From Pseudomonas botevensis (lineage in GTDB: Bacteria; Pseudomonadota; Gammaproteobacteria; Pseudomonadales; Pseudomonadaceae), in the NCBI RefSeq assembly GCF_019145475.1, contig NZ_JAHTKI010000022.1, forward strand, positions 62,001 through 126,000: DNA of 64,000 nt, written 5' to 3'. The notes beneath the pieces were generated by a model, which was not told the DNA's origin, searched no databases, and saw only the letters and a list, made by a program, of their open reading frames with translations. Position 1 is the first letter of the stretch; the number at the start of each line of letters is the position of its first letter. Shown here piece by piece: positions 16,319-24,772 of this stretch. Position numbers and translations under genes: made by a program.

Positions 16319-17666
16319 GGCATTCCTTTGGAGGGTTCAGTTGGCTCATGTGAAACAGCGGAAACAACCCGACCAGCGCGGCAATCGCGAAGGTGGCGTG
16401 ATAGGCCGGGGTCGAGTCGAACTGTTTGAGCAGGAGGTTGTAGATCATCAGGAACAGGGCCGCGCCGACGCTGAACGACATCTGCCGATTGATGTTCCAG
16501 ATCACGCTGGCCTTATGGGTTTCGCTGCCTTTGAAGTCCATCAGCGAGGTGGTTTGAGCGGTATTGGCCCCGATCCCGCCGCCAATGCCCATCAGGCTGT
16601 AGGCGATCACGATCACCCAGATATCGGTCGGTGCATTCACCAGCATCAGCGTGGCGATCCCGGCGCTGTGCAGCAGCATGCCGAGGGTGAACAGGCGTCG
16701 GGCTCCGACCTTGTTGTAGACCCGACCGCAGGTGAGCATCGCGATGAAGGCGCCAGTGGCGTAGAGGATCATGAACATGCCGGTCAGGCGGGCGCTGAAG
16801 TGCAGGGTGTTCTGCAGGAAGAAAATGCTCATCAGGTTGACCCCGGTGAACACGCCGGGAATCGCGTAATAAATGAAGATCGAGGTGCTGAGCTTTTTGC
16901 TTTTGAGCAGGCTCAGGTCGATGATCGCGTCGCTGGCGCGGCGGTAGTGCAGCAGGTACAGCGCTACAAACATCAGGCCCGCCGTGACACAGGCGATCGC
17001 TTCGACGACGGGGTAGTCACCTCCGTACAAAGACATGCCCATCAGCAGGCTGCCCAGTGCAGCGCTGACCAGCAGCAGTCCGAGGATGTCCGGACGTTGC
17101 AGGCTGGTCGGTCGGGTTTCGCGGATCCAGAACCACGATAAACCGGCGGCGATCAGCGAAAACGGAATGTTGCTGTAAAACACCCAGCGCCACGAGCTGC
17201 TGTCGACGATGATGCCGCCGACGGTTGGCGAAATCGCCGGGGCGATCAGGGCCACGGCCATCACCAGCGTGGAGATTTTGGCCCGCTGTTCGCCCTGGAA
17301 CAGATTGAAGGTCAATGCCTGTCCCACTGGAATCAGCAAGCCGCCGCCGATGCCCTGCACGAAACGCCAGATCACCAGTTCATGAAAACTGTCGGCCAGC
17401 CCGCACATCCAGACGGCAGCGGTAAATACCAGCATCGAAACGGTGAGAATCTCGCGACTGCCGAAACGTCCGGCCAGCCAGGTGCTGACCGGAATAATCA
17501 GCGTCAGACCGAGGATGTAGGCATTGGCCACCCAGGCCACCGATGAACTGCTTACTTGTAACGTTGCCGATATGCTCGGTAATGCCACGGCAGACATGAA
17601 TATGTTTATGCAATCAATAAAAAAGCCGATCAGAAAGATCAGCGCGATCTTGTAGCGATAATTCAT
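16299..17666 (-). CDS. MFS exporter, DHA2 (EmrB/QacA) type
   Basis: A 455-residue membrane protein with about fourteen helices and DHA2 features: IPVSTWLAGRFGSREILTVS (motif A region), FVQGIGGGLLIPVGQA and LIAPAISPTVGGIIVD (motif C, typical of exporters). It should expel a small aromatic compound by proton antiport. It is the first gene of the operon; the ATG at 17666 is preceded by GAGGAAAG, and nine upstream in-frame codons are rejected. Being the first gene, next to a divergent LysR regulator, suggests it exports the pathway product or an intermediate such as an auxin (inference). Confidence 0.85.
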   Translation of the reverse strand: MNYRYKIALIFLIGFFIDCINIFMSAVALPSISATLQVSSSSVAWVANAYILGLTLIIPVSTWLAGRFGSREILTVSMLVFTAAVWMCGLADSFHELVIWRFVQGIGGGLLIPVGQALTFNLFQGEQRAKISTLVMAVALIAPAISPTVGGIIVDSSSWRWVFYSNIPFSLIAAGLSWFWIRETRPTSLQRPDILGLLLVSAALGSLLMGMSLYGGDYPVVEAIACVTAGLMFVALYLLHYRRASDAIIDLSLLKSKKLSTSIFIYYAIPGVFTGVNLMSIFFLQNTLHFSARLTGMFMILYATGAFIAMLTCGRVYNKVGARRLFTLGMLLHSAGIATLMLVNAPTDIWVIVIAYSLMGIGGGIGANTAQTTSLMDFKGSETHKASVIWNINRQMSFSVGAALFLMIYNLLLKQFDSTPAYHATFAIAALVGLFPLFHMSQLNPPKECHEQQPG

Positions 17667-17757
17667 TGTTCTTTCCTCTTTGTTGCAAAGCATAGGGGCG
17701 ATGGACTTGGAGTGTCGATACGACTATGCTTAAAACAATGTTTGAAAGGATTGAACA
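17667..17757. promoter_or_regulatory. Divergent control region between the accessory operon and its LysR gene
   Basis: A 91-base AT-rich gap between the MFS and LysR genes. It contains the small palindrome GTCG-ATA-CGAC at 17714-17724, a candidate core for LysR binding. I do not see a clear -35/-10 pair for either direction. Confidence 0.5.
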
Positions 17758-18660
17758 GTGAACTCTACCGCCATGCATTCTCATCTAAACCGGGTTCAGA
17801 CTTTCCTCGCCGTGGTCGATTTTGGCTCCTATACCAAAGCTGCAAACTACCTGAGTATCAGCAAAGCCATGGCCAGCCTGCATGTCAAGGCGCTGGAGGA
17901 AGTTCTTTCGGCGACGCTGCTGATCCGCAATACCCGAAATATATCGCTGACTGAAATAGGTCAGGAGTTTTATGAAGAGTTCAAGGGGATTGTCGCGGAT
18001 ATCGATAATGCCTTTGATAATGTGCTGAAGGGTAATAATCGGGTTTCTGGAAAGTTACGGATTAGTTCAACCATTGAATACGGCGAGAAGTTTATTCTTC
18101 CGCTGATACCTTTGTTCAGCGAACGTTATCCGGAAATACGCTTGTGCTATAACTTCAATTCTTCATTGAATGATCTGGTGGCGGAAAAACTGGATCTGGT
18201 GGTGCGTCTGGGCAATCTGGCGGACTCGGCTTTCAAGAGCCGCAAGTTGGCGGATTATCAAATTGTGCTGGTGGCGAGCCCCGCGTTTATCGAACGCTAC
18301 CCTTTGGCGCAACCGCAGGACCTGAATGGCGTAGCGTGGATCGCCAACAGCAATCTGCAGGCGCCGACGCAGTGGGTATTGCGCGACGATCAGGGACAGT
18401 CGGTGGAGGTCAGTGGCACCAGTCATTTCGAATCCAACTCTTCCACCGCGATTCGCTCGATGACGTTGTCGTCGCTCGGTGTGTCGGTGCTGCCGGGCTG
18501 GGTGGTCGAGGACGATATTGCCAGCGGCCGCTTGGTTCGCCTGTTGCCGGCGTACTCGTTGCCTTCTCAGTCGATCAACGTGGTGTTCCCCAATACCGCG
18601 CATCTGCCGCACAAGTCGCGGGCGTTCATTGATTTTCTCCTGCTGCATCTGGCGCAGTAA
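17758..18660 (+). CDS. LysR-family regulator of the accessory operon
   Basis: A 300-residue LysR-type regulator. The N-terminal winged helix-turn-helix (residues 6-65) contains YTKAANYLSISKAMASLHVKAL in two recognisable halves, and is followed by a co-inducer domain (residues 90-295). The GTG at 17758 is chosen because AAAGGA stands eight bases upstream; an ATG five codons later is the alternative. It is transcribed divergently from the oxygenase/IaaM/IaaH operon and probably controls it in response to an aromatic amino acid or product. Its 5' half is clearly richer in A and T than the neighbouring genes, a hint of transfer. Confidence 0.87.
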   Translation: MNSTAMHSHLNRVQTFLAVVDFGSYTKAANYLSISKAMASLHVKALEEVLSATLLIRNTRNISLTEIGQEFYEEFKGIVADIDNAFDNVLKGNNRVSGKLRISSTIEYGEKFILPLIPLFSERYPEIRLCYNFNSSLNDLVAEKLDLVVRLGNLADSAFKSRKLADYQIVLVASPAFIERYPLAQPQDLNGVAWIANSNLQAPTQWVLRDDQGQSVEVSGTSHFESNSSTAIRSMTLSSLGVSVLPGWVVEDDIASGRLVRLLPAYSLPSQSINVVFPNTAHLPHKSRAFIDFLLLHLAQ

Positions 18661-18663
18661 CGT

Positions 18664-18700
18664 AAAAAGCCCCTGAATAGTGAGATTCAGGGGCTTTCGT
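18664..18700. terminator. Bidirectional terminator (LysR gene / glpD)
   Basis: GCCCCTGAAT and ATTCAGGGGC form a 10-bp stem with loop AGTGAG, flanked by an A-run on the left and TTTCGTT on the right. It stands between the convergent LysR and glpD genes. Confidence 0.9.
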
Positions 18701-18716
18701 TAACGCAGCCTGAAGA

Positions 18717-20255
18717 TCAGGCCGCTTCGATCTTGCTGCGCTTCTGCTCGACCTTGCTCAGGTACGCCGCCAGTTTTTCCTGCTCGGCCGGGGTGGTGAA
18801 CAGCCCCAGTTTGCTGCGGCGCCACAGAATGTCGTGTGCCGTGGTGGCCCACTCTTCGGCGCACAGGTAATCGACTTCACGGGCGTAGAGGCCGCCGCCG
18901 ATGTGTTCGCCCATGTCGGCGAGGCTGTCCACGCCTTCGAGCATGCGCCAGGTGCGGCTGCCGTAGGTGGTGGCCCAGCGGCGGGCGATTTCGGTCGGCA
19001 CCCAGTCGAACTTGTCGCGGATCTGCGCGCACAGGGCCTGCGGCGTGGTCATGTCTTCGCCGCCGGGCAGGGTGGCGGTGGCGGTCCAGCTCGGGCGCAT
19101 CTGGGTGAAGAACGGCATCAGTTGCGCCATCGCCGATTCGGCGAGTTTGCGGTAGGTGGTCAGCTTGCCGCCGAACACCGACAGCAGCGGCGCCTCTTCG
19201 GTGCTGCCGGACAGCGCCAGGGTGTAGTCGCGGGTCACGGCGGACGGGTTGTCGGACTCGTCGTTGCACAGCGGACGTACGCCCGAGTAGGTGTGCAGGA
19301 TGTCGTCGCGGCTGATCTGCTTCTTGAAGTGGGCGTTGACCACTTTGAGCAGGTAATCGGTTTCGCCGTCGGTGATTGCGACTTTCGCCGGATCGCCGGT
19401 GTACTCGCGATCGGTGGTGCCGATCAGCGTCAGGTTGTTCAGGTACGGAATGGTGAAAACGATGCGCTGATCTTCGTTTTGCAGGATGTGCGCGTGATCG
19501 CCTTCATACAGCTTCGGCACGATGATGTGGCTGCCCTGGATCAGGCGGATGCCGTACGGCGACTCCATCTTCAGGTCGTCACGGATGAACTTGGCGACCC
19601 ACGGGCCGGCGGCATTCACCAGCGCCTTGGCGCGGATCGAAAACAGGCTGCCGTCGGCGCGTTCCAGATGCAGGTGCCACAGGCCCTTGGTGCGACGGGC
19701 GCTGACGCAACGGGTCTGGGTGTGGATGTGCGCGCCTTTTTCGCGGGCGGCCATGGCGTTGAGTACCACGAGGCGGGCGTCATCGACCCAGCAGTCGGAG
19801 TATTCGAAGCCTTTGCTGATTTCGCTTTTCAGTGCGCTGTCGGCGCCGAACTTCAGGCTGCGTGAGCCTGCGAGTTTTTCGCGCTTGCCGAGGTGGTCAT
19901 ACAGGAACAGGCCGGCACGAATCATCCAGGCCGGACGCAGGTGCGGGCGGTGCGGCAGCACGAAGCGCATGGGCTTGACGATGTGCGGCGCCTTGGCCAG
20001 CAGCACTTCGCGTTCGGCCAGGGCTTCGCGCACCAGACGGAATTCGTAATGTTCGAGATAACGCAGGCCACCGTGGATCAGCTTGCTGCTGGCCGACGAG
20101 GTGTGGCTGGCGAGGTCATCCTTTTCGCAAAGGAACACCGAAAGACCGCGACCGGCGGCATCCGCTGCGATCCCCACGCCATTGATCCCGCCGCCGATCA
20201 CGGCGATATCGTAGACCTCGGAGAGAGGGGGCGTAGGCAAGGTAGAAGTGGGCAT
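18717..20255 (-). CDS. glpD: GlpD, aerobic glycerol-3-phosphate dehydrogenase
   Basis: A 512-residue FAD enzyme of normal length for GlpD. The FAD-binding motif is IGGGINGVGIAADAAGRG (residues 20-37), the family block SSKLIHGGLRYLEHYEF follows at about 56, and FGGKLTTYRKLAE stands near 355. It oxidises glycerol 3-phosphate to dihydroxyacetone phosphate at the inner membrane and passes electrons to the quinone pool. It is separated from glpR by about 300 bases containing a REP pair and two repeated GlpR-like half-sites, so it probably has its own promoter. Confidence 0.97.
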   Translation of the reverse strand: MPTSTLPTPPLSEVYDIAVIGGGINGVGIAADAAGRGLSVFLCEKDDLASHTSSASSKLIHGGLRYLEHYEFRLVREALAEREVLLAKAPHIVKPMRFVLPHRPHLRPAWMIRAGLFLYDHLGKREKLAGSRSLKFGADSALKSEISKGFEYSDCWVDDARLVVLNAMAAREKGAHIHTQTRCVSARRTKGLWHLHLERADGSLFSIRAKALVNAAGPWVAKFIRDDLKMESPYGIRLIQGSHIIVPKLYEGDHAHILQNEDQRIVFTIPYLNNLTLIGTTDREYTGDPAKVAITDGETDYLLKVVNAHFKKQISRDDILHTYSGVRPLCNDESDNPSAVTRDYTLALSGSTEEAPLLSVFGGKLTTYRKLAESAMAQLMPFFTQMRPSWTATATLPGGEDMTTPQALCAQIRDKFDWVPTEIARRWATTYGSRTWRMLEGVDSLADMGEHIGGGLYAREVDYLCAEEWATTAHDILWRRSKLGLFTTPAEQEKLAAYLSKVEQKRSKIEAA

Positions 20256-20557
20256 CGGCTGGCCTCGGGCTCTTTTGATTTTCTGTTTGGAAATCGAACA
20301 TGAATGTTCATTTGCGAAAATGGTAGCCGATAAAGACGCGCGCAGCCAGTCGGCTTCGATTGAAAAAACTCATCGAAAGACGGTTAAAGGAAAATTATCG
20401 AACATGAAATGCGCGTAAGAGCGCGAGAGGTGGGGAGATTGTGCGGACGCTTTCGCGGGTAGGTCTGCTCCCACAGGGTCTGATGGCGCTTACAAAGCTC
20501 AATGACTGTGGGAGCGGGCTTGCCCGCGAAGGCGTCATCGCAGACGCCGCAGGGAGG
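20256..20557. promoter_or_regulatory. glpD upstream region
   Basis: About 300 bases without a gene. They hold two copies of ATCGAACATGAA (20293-20304 and 20397-20408), the first inside the palindrome GAACATGAATGTTC. Each contains TCGAACAT, which resembles the E. coli GlpR half-site. A pair of inverted REP sequences lies at 20449-20532. I expect GlpR repression of glpD here. Confidence 0.6.
20449..20532. repeat. Inverted pair of REP sequences (REPIN-like)
   Basis: Two REP units in opposite orientation: CTTTCGCGGGTAGG...CTGCTCCCACAG at 20449-20476, and CTGTGGGAGCGGGC...GCCCGCGAAGG at 20506-20532, about 30 bases apart, downstream of glpR. This is the arrangement of the REP doublets (REPINs) found in P. 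fluorescens. Confidence 0.85.
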
Positions 20558-21313
20558 TCAGACGACTTCGAGGCGAATCTTGTGCTGGCTCAGCAATTGC
20601 GCCAGTGCCGGCACCGGTTGCTGATCGGTCACCAGGCAATCGATCAGGCTGATCGGCCCCAGGCGAATCATTGCGTTACGGCCGAACTTGCTGGAGTCCG
20701 CCGCCAGGATTACCTGACGCGCGTTGGCGATGATCGCCTGGGACACCCGCACTTCCTGATAATCGAAGTCGAGCAGGCTACCGTCCTCGTCAATGCCGCT
20801 GATGCCGACCAGGGCAAAGTCGACCTTGAACTGATTGATGAAATCCACGCTGGCCTGACCCACCACGCCACCGTCGCGGCGCACGTTGCCGCCGGTCAGC
20901 AGCACATCGAAATCATCCTTGGCGCTGAGCATCGAGGCGACGTGCAGGTTGTTGGTGATGATTTTCAGATGGCTGTGATTGAGCAGGGCGCGGGCGATGG
21001 ATTCGGTGGTGGTGCCGATGTTGATGAACAGCGAGGCGTGATCGGGAATCTGTGCGGCGATGGCTTCGCCGATGCGTTGCTTTTCATCGCGCATCTGATC
21101 GGCGCGCATCGCATAGGCAGTGTTTTCGACGCTGGAATCGTAAGCCGCGCCGCCATGGTAGCGGCGTAGCAGATTGGCTTCCGCAAGCTGATTGATATCG
21201 CGGCGGATGGTCTGCGGGGTGACAACGAACAGCGTGGCCATTTCCTCGATGCTGACGTAGCCGCGTTCGCGGACCAGCTCGAGGATTTGCTGCTGACGGG
21301 GAGGCAGATTCAT
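20558..21313 (-). CDS. glpR: GlpR, DeoR-family glycerol-3-phosphate regulon repressor
   Basis: A 251-residue DeoR-type repressor. The N-terminal helix-turn-helix (residues 5-58) includes VSIEEMATLFVVTPQTIRRD, and a sugar-phosphate sensing domain follows (NIGTTTESIARAL near 98, GGNVRRDGGVVG near 135). The start is the ATG at 21313 (MNLPPRQQQ), preceded by AAGGAAG; a longer frame upstream is rejected. It represses glpFK and glpD until glycerol 3-phosphate binds. It lies between glpK and glpD, as in P. aeruginosa. Confidence 0.95.
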   Translation of the reverse strand: MNLPPRQQQILELVRERGYVSIEEMATLFVVTPQTIRRDINQLAEANLLRRYHGGAAYDSSVENTAYAMRADQMRDEKQRIGEAIAAQIPDHASLFINIGTTTESIARALLNHSHLKIITNNLHVASMLSAKDDFDVLLTGGNVRRDGGVVGQASVDFINQFKVDFALVGISGIDEDGSLLDFDYQEVRVSQAIIANARQVILAADSSKFGRNAMIRLGPISLIDCLVTDQQPVPALAQLLSQHKIRLEVV

Positions 21314-21408
21314 GGGGCTTCCTTTGGGCTGCCGTGCAAAATTTGCCCATGATGCCGCAGGAATCACCTCCCGACCAGTTTCCGACCTTAGTCTGTCTTC
21401 AGTCTGGC

Positions 21409-22911
21409 TTATTCAGCGTCTTCACGCGCCCAGTCACGGGTACGGCTGACGGCTTTTTTCCAGCCTTTGTAGAGCTTCTCCTTCTCGACTTCTTCCAGGC
21501 CTGGTTCGAACTCGCGCTCGATCACGGCCTTGTCGCGCAGTTCTTCCAGGCTGCCCCAGAAACCGCACGCCAGGCCGGCCAGGTAGGCGGCGCCGAGGGC
21601 GGTGGTTTCGCGCATTTTCGGACGCTCCACCTGAGTGCCGAGGATGTCGGCCTGGAACTGCATGAGGAAGTTGTTCGCCACCGCGCCGCCGTCCACGCGC
21701 AGCGCCTTGAGGCGTTCGCCGGAATCCTGCTGCATGGCGTCGAGCACGTCGCGGGTCTGGTAGGCGATCGACTCCAGCGCGGCGCGAATGATGTGATCCA
21801 CGCGCACGCCACGCGTCAGGCCGAACAGCGCGCCACGGGCGTACGGGTCCCAGTACGGAGCGCCCAGGCCGGTGAAGGCCGGCACCAGGTACACGCCGTT
21901 GCTGTCCTTGACCTTGTTGGCGAAGTATTCGGTGTCGTGGGCGTCGTTGATGATCTTCAGTTCATCACGCAGCCACTGCACGGTGGAGCCGCCGTTGAAC
22001 ACTGCGCCTTCCAGGGCGTAGGCCACTTCGCCGCGCGGGCCGCACGCGATGGTGGTGAGCATGCCGTGTCGGGATTTCACCGCTTTGTCGCCGGTGTTCA
22101 TCAGCAGGAAGCAACCGGTGCCGTAGGTGTTTTTTGCCTGACCCGGCTCGACGCACATCTGGCCGAACAGCGCTGCCTGCTGGTCGCCGGCGATACCGCC
22201 GATGGCGATGCCGCTCTTGGTACGGCCGTAGATTTCCGAGGAGGCTTTGACTTCCGGGAGCATCTCGCGCGGGATGTCCAGCAGCTCCAGCATCTTCGCG
22301 TCCCACTCCAGCGTGTGGATGTTGAAGAGCATGGTGCGCGAGGCGTTGGTGTAGTCGGTAACGTGAACCTTGCCGCCGGTGAATTTCCAGATCAGCCAGC
22401 TATCCACGGTGCCGAACAGCAATTCGCCGTTGCGCGCACGCTCGCGGCTGCCTTCGACGTTGTCCAGGATCCACTTCAGTTTGGTGCCGGAGAAGTACGG
22501 GTCGGTGACCAGGCCGGTGGTGTCGCTGATGTATTGCTCGTGGCCATCACGCTTGAGTTGCTGGCAGATCTCGGTGCTGCGGCGGCACTGCCAGACGATG
22601 GCGTTGTACACCGGGCGGCCGGTGGTCTTGTCCCAGACCACGGTGGTTTCACGCTGGTTGGTGATGCCGATGGCGGCGACCTGATCGTGATGCAGGCCAG
22701 CCTGGGCCAGGGCTTCGACCATCACCGCGCTCTGGGTGGCGAAGATTTCCATCGGGTCATGTTCGACCCAACCGGCCTGTGGGTAATGCTGGGCGAATTC
22801 GCGTTGTGCGGTGCAGACCACGTTCGCGTCGCGGTCGAAAATGATCGCGCGGGAACTGGTCGTACCCTGATCGAGGGCAATGATGTAGTTCTTGTTCTGA
22901 GTGTCGGTCAT
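21409..22911 (-). CDS. glpK: GlpK, glycerol kinase
   Basis: A 500-residue FGGY-family kinase of normal length. It has ALDQGTTSSRAIIFD near the N-terminus, GTYGTGCF-type ATP loop residues (TYGTGCFLLMNTGD near 265) and the C-terminal family block GLACGFW. It phosphorylates glycerol to glycerol 3-phosphate, trapping what GlpF lets in. It is followed by glpR about 95 bases downstream. Confidence 0.97.
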   Translation of the reverse strand: MTDTQNKNYIIALDQGTTSSRAIIFDRDANVVCTAQREFAQHYPQAGWVEHDPMEIFATQSAVMVEALAQAGLHHDQVAAIGITNQRETTVVWDKTTGRPVYNAIVWQCRRSTEICQQLKRDGHEQYISDTTGLVTDPYFSGTKLKWILDNVEGSRERARNGELLFGTVDSWLIWKFTGGKVHVTDYTNASRTMLFNIHTLEWDAKMLELLDIPREMLPEVKASSEIYGRTKSGIAIGGIAGDQQAALFGQMCVEPGQAKNTYGTGCFLLMNTGDKAVKSRHGMLTTIACGPRGEVAYALEGAVFNGGSTVQWLRDELKIINDAHDTEYFANKVKDSNGVYLVPAFTGLGAPYWDPYARGALFGLTRGVRVDHIIRAALESIAYQTRDVLDAMQQDSGERLKALRVDGGAVANNFLMQFQADILGTQVERPKMRETTALGAAYLAGLACGFWGSLEELRDKAVIEREFEPGLEEVEKEKLYKGWKKAVSRTRDWAREDAE

Positions 22912-22949
22912 GTCGATTGCCTTGGACGAAAAAAGGGAGAGTGGGCCGT

Positions 22950-22982
22950 GGCGCAGGCTCGATAAGGGCAGGAGCCTGCGCC
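22950..22982 (-). other. Intercistronic stem-loop between glpF and glpK
   Basis: GGCGCAGGCTC and GAGCCTGCGCC form an 11-bp stem around an 11-base loop in the 78-base gap between glpF and glpK. No T-run follows in the direction of transcription, so it is more likely an mRNA processing or stability element than a terminator. Confidence 0.7.
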
Positions 22983-22989
22983 GACTGTT

Positions 22990-23841
22990 TCAAGAGGTTC
23001 TTGGTTTGCCGTCAATGGCCGGTTCTGCATCCTTTGTAGCAGGTGTGGCGCCGGTCAGGTGACGGGCAATCAGCCCGCGATACCCGGCAGCGCCGAGGCA
23101 GGCACCGACAATCGGTGCAAAAATCGGAATCAGGAAGTAGGGAATGTCCCGTGCGCCAGTGAGGGAAATTTCACCCCAGCCGGCGAAGAAAGTCATCAGT
23201 TTCGGGCCGAAGTCCCGGGCCGGGTTCATCGCGAAACCGGTCAGCGGACCCATCGAGCTGCCGATCACCGCGATCAGCAGGCCGATCAGCAGCGGTGCCA
23301 GCGGGCCTTTCGGCAGGCCGTTGTTGTCATCGGTCAGGGACATGATCACGCCCATCAGGATCGCGGTGATGATCACCTCAACCAGAAACGCTTGCTCGGT
23401 CGACAGCGCAGGGTTCGGGAAGGTGGAGAACACCGACGCCAGTTCGAGGCTGGCTTGGGTGCCGCGAATCATGTGGTGAGTCTGTTCGAAATCGAAGAAC
23501 AGATTGCTGTACAGCGTGTAGACCAGCAGCGCGCCGCAGAAGGCGCCGGCCACCTGGGCGAGGATGTAGAACGGCAGTTTGCGCTTTTCGAAGTCGGCGA
23601 AAATGCTCAGGGCGATGCTGACGGCAGGGTTCAGGTGCGCGCCGGAAACCCCGGCGGTGAGGTAGATCGCCATGCTCACGCCGACACCCCAGATGATGCT
23701 GATTTCCCACAGACCGAAACTGGCCCCCGCGACCTTGAGCGCGGCGACGCAGCCAGTACCGAAAAAGATCAGGAGTGCAGTACCCAGAAACTCGGCCAGG
23801 CACTGGCTCGAGAGCGATGGTTGCTGTAACGCAGTTGTCAT
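22990..23841 (-). CDS. glpF: GlpF, glycerol uptake facilitator
   Basis: A 283-residue aquaglyceroporin of the MIP family. The two NPA boxes are SGAHLNPAVS (residues 66-75) and GFAMNPARDFGP (about 204-215). The Asp after the second NPAR box favours glycerol passage. The start is the ATG at 23841 (MTTALQQPS), preceded by GAGG; 43 upstream in-frame residues have no family similarity. It is the first gene of glpF-glpK-glpR. Confidence 0.95.
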   Translation of the reverse strand: MTTALQQPSLSSQCLAEFLGTALLIFFGTGCVAALKVAGASFGLWEISIIWGVGVSMAIYLTAGVSGAHLNPAVSIALSIFADFEKRKLPFYILAQVAGAFCGALLVYTLYSNLFFDFEQTHHMIRGTQASLELASVFSTFPNPALSTEQAFLVEVIITAILMGVIMSLTDDNNGLPKGPLAPLLIGLLIAVIGSSMGPLTGFAMNPARDFGPKLMTFFAGWGEISLTGARDIPYFLIPIFAPIVGACLGAAGYRGLIARHLTGATPATKDAEPAIDGKPRTS

Positions 23842-24203
23842 TGAAAACCTCGGTTTTTTTTCTTGTCTGGCGCATTTGCCGAGAGGGCAAGGCGCGATTT
23901 CCCCCGGGGCAGGATCCCCATCCTGCTCCCGGTCTGCTGCTGGGTGTTGCGGTGACGATGATTCTTGCATTATTCAGATTCGAAAAAATATAGACAAGAA
24001 ACAAAGCTGTCAAAGGTCGAAAGTGAACCATTGGTCACAATTAAACTATCAGTCATGTGAATGATCGTGCCGGCCATCGGTGCCCGTGCCGCGCTTTTTG
24101 CCTGCAGGCCACGGGAAACGTGGCGCGCAGTAGAGCCTTTTGCTCGGCGATGACCTAGAATCCGGCGCAGGATTTTTCCGCCATTGCCGAGCCTGGAGCT
24201 GCC
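23842..24203. promoter_or_regulatory. glpF leader and glpF/ybaK intergenic region
   Basis: A 362-base gap with no gene. On the minus strand TTGACA (24013-24008) is followed after 15 bases by TATATT, or after 17 by TATTTT, a good sigma-70 promoter for glpF. The sequence TTTTTTCGAA just downstream resembles a GlpR half-site. The leader holds a short hairpin at 23909-23926 (GCAGGAT / CCCC / ATCCTGC). I see no clear promoter for ybaK. Confidence 0.65.
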
Positions 24204-24674
24204 ATGACCCCTGCGTTGGACTTGTTGAAAAAAGTTCGTGCCGAACATCGCGTGCACAGTTACGAACATGACCCGAAGGCCGCGTCGTATGGGCTGGAGG
24301 CGGCGGAGAAGCTCGGACTGGATCCGTCGCAGGTGTTCAAGACCCTGCTGGCGGCCAGTGAAAAAGGCGAGTTGCTGGTGGCGGTGGTGCCGGTCGTCGG
24401 AACGCTCGACCTCAAGGGGCTGGCCCACGCCGCCGGGGTGAAAAAAGTGGAAATGGCCGACCCGGCCGCCGCTCAGCGTTCTACCGGTTATCTGCTGGGC
24501 GGCATCAGCCCGTTGGGGCAGAAGAAGCGTCTGCGCACCTTCATCGACAATTCCGCGCAACCCTTTGCGACCATTTATGTCAGCGCCGGTCGCCGGGGGC
24601 TGGAGGTAGAGCTGGCGCCCGGGGTGCTGGCCGAACATACCCAGGCGAAGTTCGCCGACATCGGCCGGGTCTGA
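24204..24674 (+). CDS. ybaK: YbaK, Cys-tRNA(Pro) deacylase
   Basis: A 156-residue protein of the YbaK/EbsC editing family, of normal length. It has FKTLLAASEKGELLVAVVPV in the first half (with the Lys of FKTL), and GYLLGGISPLGQKKRLRTFID near 100. YbaK hydrolyses cysteine mischarged on tRNA(Pro), complementing prolyl-tRNA synthetase. It stands alone on the plus strand, about 100 bases before a PhzF-like gene. Confidence 0.93.
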   Translation: MTPALDLLKKVRAEHRVHSYEHDPKAASYGLEAAEKLGLDPSQVFKTLLAASEKGELLVAVVPVVGTLDLKGLAHAAGVKKVEMADPAAAQRSTGYLLGGISPLGQKKRLRTFIDNSAQPFATIYVSAGRRGLEVELAPGVLAEHTQAKFADIGRV

Positions 24675-24772
24675 GATCCACCTGATCTGTATGAAGAAAA
24701 TTGCCCGGCACTGTCACTGGCGCTGAGCCGGTCGGCGCTGCATGCTCTGTCGACTGACACAGGGAGATGTTT

